From contig JAEUJY010000095.1 in the NCBI GenBank assembly GCA_016794525.1, forward strand, positions 102,834-166,833: a stretch of DNA of 64,000 bases, given 5' to 3'. Shown here piece by piece: positions 60,227 to 64,000 of this stretch; within the stretch, counting starts at the first letter, position 1; every line of letters starts with the position of its first letter. This stretch comes from Myxococcales bacterium (GTDB taxonomy: Bacteria > Myxococcota_A > Polyangia > Haliangiales > Haliangiaceae). Both the position numbers and the translations under genes were made by a program. The notes under the pieces are model-generated. The model ran no database searches, had not been told where the DNA came from, and worked only from the letters and a program-made list of their open reading frames with translations.

Positions 60227-60931
60227 CTAGCGCCAGGTCGGCGGCGGCGCGGCGGCCAGGCCGTACGGCGTCATCGGCACGCCGTAGGCGGGCGCCGGCA
60301 AGAGCGTCGCGTCGAACTGCGTCGGCGGCAGCGCGGCGACGCGGTTGATCGTCGACTGCAGGCGCGCGTTGGCGATCGGCCACAGGATCAGCCAGTTCAC
60401 CGCCCAGCCGACGTAGATGAAGATGTTCAAGATCGAGATCGCCGTGAGCAGGCCCTTGGGGGCCGCGTTGGGCAGGCCGCGCAGGCGCAGCTGCAGGTCG
60501 AGCCGGTCGCACAGGCGTCGGTGCTTGAAGAACGTCCAGTAGAAGATGTTGAAGTACGGGATGAACGAGTACCCGATGACCTTGCCGCCGCTGGGATCGT
60601 TGGTGGCCGCGATCGGCAGCTGGTCGTGCTTGAACGGGTAGTAGAAGAAGCCGAACAGCCCCAGCGTGAAGAAGTCGAGGAGCACCGCCGCCACCGGCGA
60701 GAACGGCGTCAGCGAGTGGTTGGCGAGGCGCGCGCGCTCGGGGATCGGCAGCATCCGCGGATCGAGGTTGGGGTAGATCGCGGTCGGCTGCATCATCGCG
60801 TACGTCGGCGGCGCCGACGGCTGCTGCACCAGCGCCTGCCGCATCGCCTCGTTCTCGCGCTTGAGCTGATCGTTCTCGCGGGTCGCGGTCTCGGCGCGCT
60901 GGAGCGCGGCCTCTTGATCGTCGCGGTACAT
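60227..60931 (-). CDS. Membrane protein with N-terminal coiled coil
   Basis: 234 residues. Residues 1-35 are charged and heptad-like (QRAETATRENDQLKRENEAM), then a Pro-rich linker. Two to four hydrophobic segments follow: AAVLLDFFTLGLFGFFYYPF, the aromatic IPYFNIFYWTFFKHRRL, and LLTAISILNIFIYVGWAVNWLI, which together recall DUF4234-type proteins. The tail is Pro/Ala-rich. Function unknown. A TAGGCT hexamer lies 9 nt before the ATG. Confidence 0.7.
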   Translation of the reverse strand: MYRDDQEAALQRAETATRENDQLKRENEAMRQALVQQPSAPPTYAMMQPTAIYPNLDPRMLPIPERARLANHSLTPFSPVAAVLLDFFTLGLFGFFYYPFKHDQLPIAATNDPSGGKVIGYSFIPYFNIFYWTFFKHRRLCDRLDLQLRLRGLPNAAPKGLLTAISILNIFIYVGWAVNWLILWPIANARLQSTINRVAALPPTQFDATLLPAPAYGVPMTPYGLAAAPPPTWR

Positions 60932-60948
60932 GGCGGCCCTAGCCTAGC

Positions 60949-61908
60949 TCACGGCCGCGGGTGCGCGACGAAGAAGTCCCAGATCGCGGCGGTGGCGTCG
61001 AGGTCGGTCGACTGGTGGCCGCCCGGGAACGGGCCGCCCCCGGGCCAGGTGTGGCCGCCGCCGGTGATCGTGCACAGCGCGACCTCGGCGCCGCCGGCGC
61101 AGCCGCGGTAGCTGACGCAGCGGGCGTCGCCCTGCGCGAACGTCTCGACGGCGGGCGCGGCGCACTGGTCGCGGGCGATCCAGCCGGTGATCGTGGCGTC
61201 CACCGACGGGAAGCCGAGGCTGGGGCTGCCGGCGTAGGGGACGACGGTGTCGGCGGTGCCGTGGACGTGCAGCACCGGCACCGGGCGGCTGGGCGTGCAG
61301 CTGGCGACGCCGATGACGCCCGACACCGGCGCGATCGCGGCGAACACGTCGGCGCGCTCGCACGCCAGCCGGTGGGCGAGGAAGCCGCCGTTGGAGAAGC
61401 CGGTGGCGTAGACGCGGCGCGGGTCGACGCACAGCCGGGCGTCGAGCTCGGCGAGCAGCGCGTCGACGAAGCCGACGTCGTCGACGCCGGTCGACGCCGC
61501 GGTGCCGCAGCAGGCGCCGGCGTTCCAGCCGAGCACCGCGCCGGTGCCGTCGGCGTGGACGACGACGAAGCCGGCGGCGTCGGCCTTGGCCGGGAAGCGG
61601 GTCAGGCCTTCTTGCGTCAGCCCCGACATCGAGTAGCCGTGGAAGTCGAGCACGAGCGGCGTCGGCCGCGTCGGGTCGTAGCTGGCCGGCACGTGGACGC
61701 GGGCGGTGCGGGCGAGGCCGCCGACGGTGAGCGTCCAGACCGCGTCGAGCGGCTGCGCCGAGCGGCCGACGCAGGCGGCGGGGGCGTCGAGGGTGGCGGC
61801 GTCGGGCGGCGGGGCGCCGTCGGCGGCGTCGGGCGCCGCGGTGCGCGCGGCGCCGCTGCACCCGGCGAGGGCCAGCGTCAGCGACAGCGCGGCGCGGCGG
61901 CGGCCCAT
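60949..61908 (-). CDS. Lipoprotein esterase (PHB depolymerase/feruloyl esterase family)
   Basis: 319 residues from ATG 61908. Lipoprotein signal MGRRRAALSLTLALAGC (lipobox LAGC), DAADGAPPPDAATLDAP linker. Alpha/beta hydrolase: oxyanion region LVLDFHGYSMSG, nucleophile YATGFSNGGFLAH (G-x-S-x-G), Asp in HVHGTADTVVPY and His in GGGHTWPGG. This is the LpqC/Esterase_PHB family that cleaves short-chain esters of polyhydroxybutyrate or plant cell walls. Several extra Cys suggest disulfides. Secreted or anchored in the envelope. Confidence 0.87.
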   Translation of the reverse strand: MGRRRAALSLTLALAGCSGAARTAAPDAADGAPPPDAATLDAPAACVGRSAQPLDAVWTLTVGGLARTARVHVPASYDPTRPTPLVLDFHGYSMSGLTQEGLTRFPAKADAAGFVVVHADGTGAVLGWNAGACCGTAASTGVDDVGFVDALLAELDARLCVDPRRVYATGFSNGGFLAHRLACERADVFAAIAPVSGVIGVASCTPSRPVPVLHVHGTADTVVPYAGSPSLGFPSVDATITGWIARDQCAAPAVETFAQGDARCVSYRGCAGGAEVALCTITGGGHTWPGGGPFPGGHQSTDLDATAAIWDFFVAHPRP

Positions 61909-61943
61909 CGCGGCACTATCGCACGTCGCGCCGTCCCGATCGC

Positions 61944-63110
61944 TCAGTTCACGATCACGCCGCAGTCGAACGTCGCCGACAGCGTCGACGTGCCGCCCTT
62001 GAACGTGTCGCAGGCCGCGCCCAGCAGGCGGATCGTGTTGTTGTCGACGAAGGTCCAGTCGCTGCCGAAGGTCAGCGGCATGCCGCCGAGCGTGACGGTG
62101 CCGCCGGCCTGCGAGATGTCCGACACCGTGCCGGTGAGGTCGAAGTCGCAGGTCAGCGTGCCGGTGATGATCTGCGTCAGCGCGGTGGCGAGCTGGGTGG
62201 GATCGTTGGCGGTGAAGTACGGCGCGGCGCCGGTGGCGGGGTCGAGGCCGGCGCCGGCGTTGGCGATGCGCTGCAGGTGCGGCGCGCCGACCTGGTTGCC
62301 GACCGACAGGATGTACGTCTTGATGCCCATCGTGAACGCGCGCTGGATCTCGGTGACGCTCAGGTTCTGGGCGACCGTGTTGCCGTTCTCGTCGATGTTG
62401 GCGCAGGTGTCGGGCAGGCCGTCGGTGGCGAGCAGGACGATCGGCGGCGAGCCCATCATCGGCGGGTTGGCGACGAAGTCGTCGACGATCTTGCGCATCG
62501 ACTCGCCGGTCGGGGTGTCGGCGAGCAGGTTGGCCTGCAGCAGCTGATCGATCGCGGCGCGGTTGCCGAACGCGCGGGTCGGGGTCGACACCACGTCGGG
62601 GCAGCTGCCCGAGCGGTCGCTCGAGTAGGTGCTGGCGCCGAAGTAGATGCGGTTCTCCAGCCGGGTGACCGCGCCGTTGGCGCCGGTCAGCGCGGCGCGC
62701 ACCGCCTGCCAGCGGTTGAGGCCGCCGCCGAAGCCGGCGTCCATCGACCCCGAACGATCGAGCAAGAGCTGCACCGTCGGGATCTGCGCCATCGGCGTGA
62801 CTGTCACCGACGGGCACTCGCCGCCGTCGCCGCCGTTGCCGCCGTCCGGCCCGCTCGCGTCGCGCACGCAGTGCCCACGCGGGTCGCAGCTGAAGCCGTC
62901 CCCGCACTCGCTGCCCCCCTGCGTGCAGTCCGCCGTGCACGCCCCGCCCGCGCTGCAGTAGAAGCCCGTCGGGCACAGCCCGTCGTCGCCGTTGCAGCTG
63001 ATGTCGCACGCTGGGTCCGGCGGGTCCGTCTCGCAGGGGCCGCTCGACCCCACCGTGTTCGAGCCGCACGCCGCCAGCGCCAGCGCCATGACGATCTTGA
63101 TCCGCCTCAT
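61944..63110 (-). CDS. vWA-domain lipoprotein with EGF-like Cys module
   Basis: 388 residues. Lipoprotein signal MRRIKIVMALALAAC. Residues ~25-90 hold two Cys-rich motifs (CDISCNGDDGLCPTGFYC, CGDGFSCDPRGHCV). The von Willebrand A domain has MIDAS LLLDRSGSMDAG, T in SPPIVLLATDGLPDT and the later D in the ATDG loop. The end is beta-rich with Cys pairs. A metal-dependent surface adhesion or binding role is inferred. It is upstream of the esterase on the same strand. Confidence 0.85.
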   Translation of the reverse strand: MRRIKIVMALALAACGSNTVGSSGPCETDPPDPACDISCNGDDGLCPTGFYCSAGGACTADCTQGGSECGDGFSCDPRGHCVRDASGPDGGNGGDGGECPSVTVTPMAQIPTVQLLLDRSGSMDAGFGGGLNRWQAVRAALTGANGAVTRLENRIYFGASTYSSDRSGSCPDVVSTPTRAFGNRAAIDQLLQANLLADTPTGESMRKIVDDFVANPPMMGSPPIVLLATDGLPDTCANIDENGNTVAQNLSVTEIQRAFTMGIKTYILSVGNQVGAPHLQRIANAGAGLDPATGAAPYFTANDPTQLATALTQIITGTLTCDFDLTGTVSDISQAGGTVTLGGMPLTFGSDWTFVDNNTIRLLGAACDTFKGGTSTLSATFDCGVIVN

Positions 63111-63451
63111 CCCCCCCGATTCTGCAACCCTCGATCCATCCCCCCCGCCTCCCTAGTCCCCAGGATCACACCCGTCCCCACCCCCACCCTGCGGTGCCCC
63201 GACCCCAGATCGGTGGGGACAGGATCCACCCCTTCAACGCCTCGGAATCAAGCAGCTATTTCGACGTACTGCGTCGCAGAAAGGGACACTTCCCTAGAGT
63301 GCAAGCCACCGAAACTGCTCGGCAAAATCGCCAGGGATTTCACCTTTAGTTCCGAGTGCTTGGACGCCAGGGAAGTGTCCCTTTTTGCGACGCAGCGAGT
63401 CCGAAAAGAGAAACGATTCCAGGATCCTACGGGGTAGGATCCTGTCCCCAG
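63111..63451. repeat. Palindrome-rich intergenic element (REP/MITE-like)
   Basis: 340 nt without a gene. Outer inverted repeats GGGGACAGGATCC (63215-63227) and its complement (63437-63449) enclose a 27-bp inverted repeat with one mismatch (63269-63295 and 63369-63395), and AGGATCCTA-CGGGG-TAGGATCCT (63421-63443) is a further perfect hairpin. The 127-bp core is clearly AT-richer than the flanks and has no coding frame. It resembles a non-autonomous mobile or REP-type element. Confidence 0.7.
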
Positions 63452-64000
63452 CTAGGCCTTCTTCTTCTGGGTGGCGACGTAGTAGAGGGCGCCGGCCATG
63501 ATGAGGAAGAAGGACATGGGCCACCAGCCGTGGTTGGTCTGGAGCGAGGTGGGCAGGTGGGAGCTGAAGTCGAGGATGCTCCAGTCGGTGACGTCCTCGA
63601 TGCCGGGGGAGGAGATGAGGGCCTGGAGGACGCCGGCGATGGAGCCGCCGGCGATGAGGCCGGACGCCATGAGCATGCCGGGCGAGAACTCGGCCTCGGC
63701 GGCGGACTCGCCCTTGCGCTTGCGGTCGACCATCCAGCGGACGGCGCCGCCGATGAAGATGCCGCCGGAGGTGGCGATGTTGAGGTACAGGCCGACGGCG
63801 AACGGCAGCGACGACACGCCGACCAGCTCGAGGATGATCGCGATGAAGACGCCGATCAGCACCAGGCCCCACGGCAGGTCGCCGCCGAGCGTGCCGTCGA
63901 TGATCAGCGCGAACAGCTGGGCCTTGGGCGCGTCCATCTTGGTCGGCCCCTTGTCGAAGAAGTAGGTCACCGCGTTGGTGCCGTCGATCAGGTAGCGGCC
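63452..64000 (-). CDS. OPT-family transporter, C-terminal fragment
   Basis: The frame is open to the right window edge, so the N-terminal part is missing; ~182 residues are seen. Four to five hydrophobic segments with LELVGVSSLPFAVGLYLNIATSGGIFIGGAVRW, typical of the last part of oligopeptide transporter (OPT/YSL) proteins, and an ending FFLIMAGALYYVATQKKKA. OPT proteins import peptides or metal chelates by proton symport. The substrate cannot be told from the end alone. Confidence 0.85.
   Translation of the reverse strand, partial: GRYLIDGTNAVTYFFDKGPTKMDAPKAQLFALIIDGTLGGDLPWGLVLIGVFIAIILELVGVSSLPFAVGLYLNIATSGGIFIGGAVRWMVDRKRKGESAAEAEFSPGMLMASGLIAGGSIAGVLQALISSPGIEDVTDWSILDFSSHLPTSLQTNHGWWPMSFFLIMAGALYYVATQKKKA

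Overview
GC-rich chromosomal DNA (roughly 70% G+C by eye) with a strong myxobacterial character, most likely Myxococcota of the Haliangium/Kofleriaceae type. The evidence is five Hanks-type Ser/Thr kinases in 64 kb, a MYXO-CTERM surface protein with 13 Cys-rich CGDG/CDDGN repeats, many lipoproteins with Asp-Ala-Pro linkers (DAxxDAP), many GTG starts and 4-nt stop/start overlaps. No rRNA, tRNA, CRISPR array or intact transposase was recognised.

Layout. 1-6812: secreted/surface proteins (a Gly-rich protein cut by the window edge, an FG-GAP lipoprotein, a P-loop protein, a beta-helix/Cys-repeat MYXO-CTERM protein). 6892-12369: a kinase-TPR protein with a coupled small gene, an orphan TRAP-type binding protein, a cupredoxin-like protein and an SDR. 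12419-18748: a membrane kinase, an acyl-CoA dehydrogenase behind a palindromic operator, and an epimerase/LysR divergent pair. 18834-23029: a copper-monooxygenase-like lipoprotein, a small lipoprotein, and a VioB-type ferritin-like protein with an unknown partner. 23037-28861: a 1307-aa kinase-ATPase, an M20 peptidase and a membrane protein. 28883-33403: a kinase/outer-membrane/lipoprotein operon and a serine hydrolase. 33479-36143: an unknown protein with a MerR-TPR regulator, a third unknown gene and a Cys-rich lipoprotein. 36358-46404: an accessory block, visibly less GC-biased, with a DUF6603-like giant protein, a frameshifted PhoD-like phosphatase, lipoproteins and secreted proteins. 46543-51380: a kinase ending in a TonB-C-like domain, and a NB-ARC/TPR/winged-helix regulator. 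51481-53492: a GNAT enzyme and dihydrolipoyl dehydrogenase. 53553-55480: the most interesting locus. 55477-58651: a DTW protein, a metalloprotease and an E1-alpha dehydrogenase subunit. 58722-60128: a cobalamin-riboswitch operon. 60227-64000: a membrane protein, an esterase, a vWA lipoprotein, a palindromic repeat element and the end of an OPT transporter.

The best candidate for an undescribed system is 53553-55480. Two tandem 60-68-residue peptides share a leader-like segment, each has its own leaderless-type promoter, and each is followed by a covarying hairpin. They precede a single protein that appears to fuse a PqqD-like peptide-recognition domain, an HFCD/EpiD-type flavoprotein decarboxylase and a SAM methyltransferase. 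This is the layout of a compact RiPP pathway. The alternative, that the small ORFs are lipoproteins, is not excluded.

A recurrent signal is a TAnnnT hexamer 6-8 nt before the start codon of about a dozen genes, as expected for leaderless transcripts.
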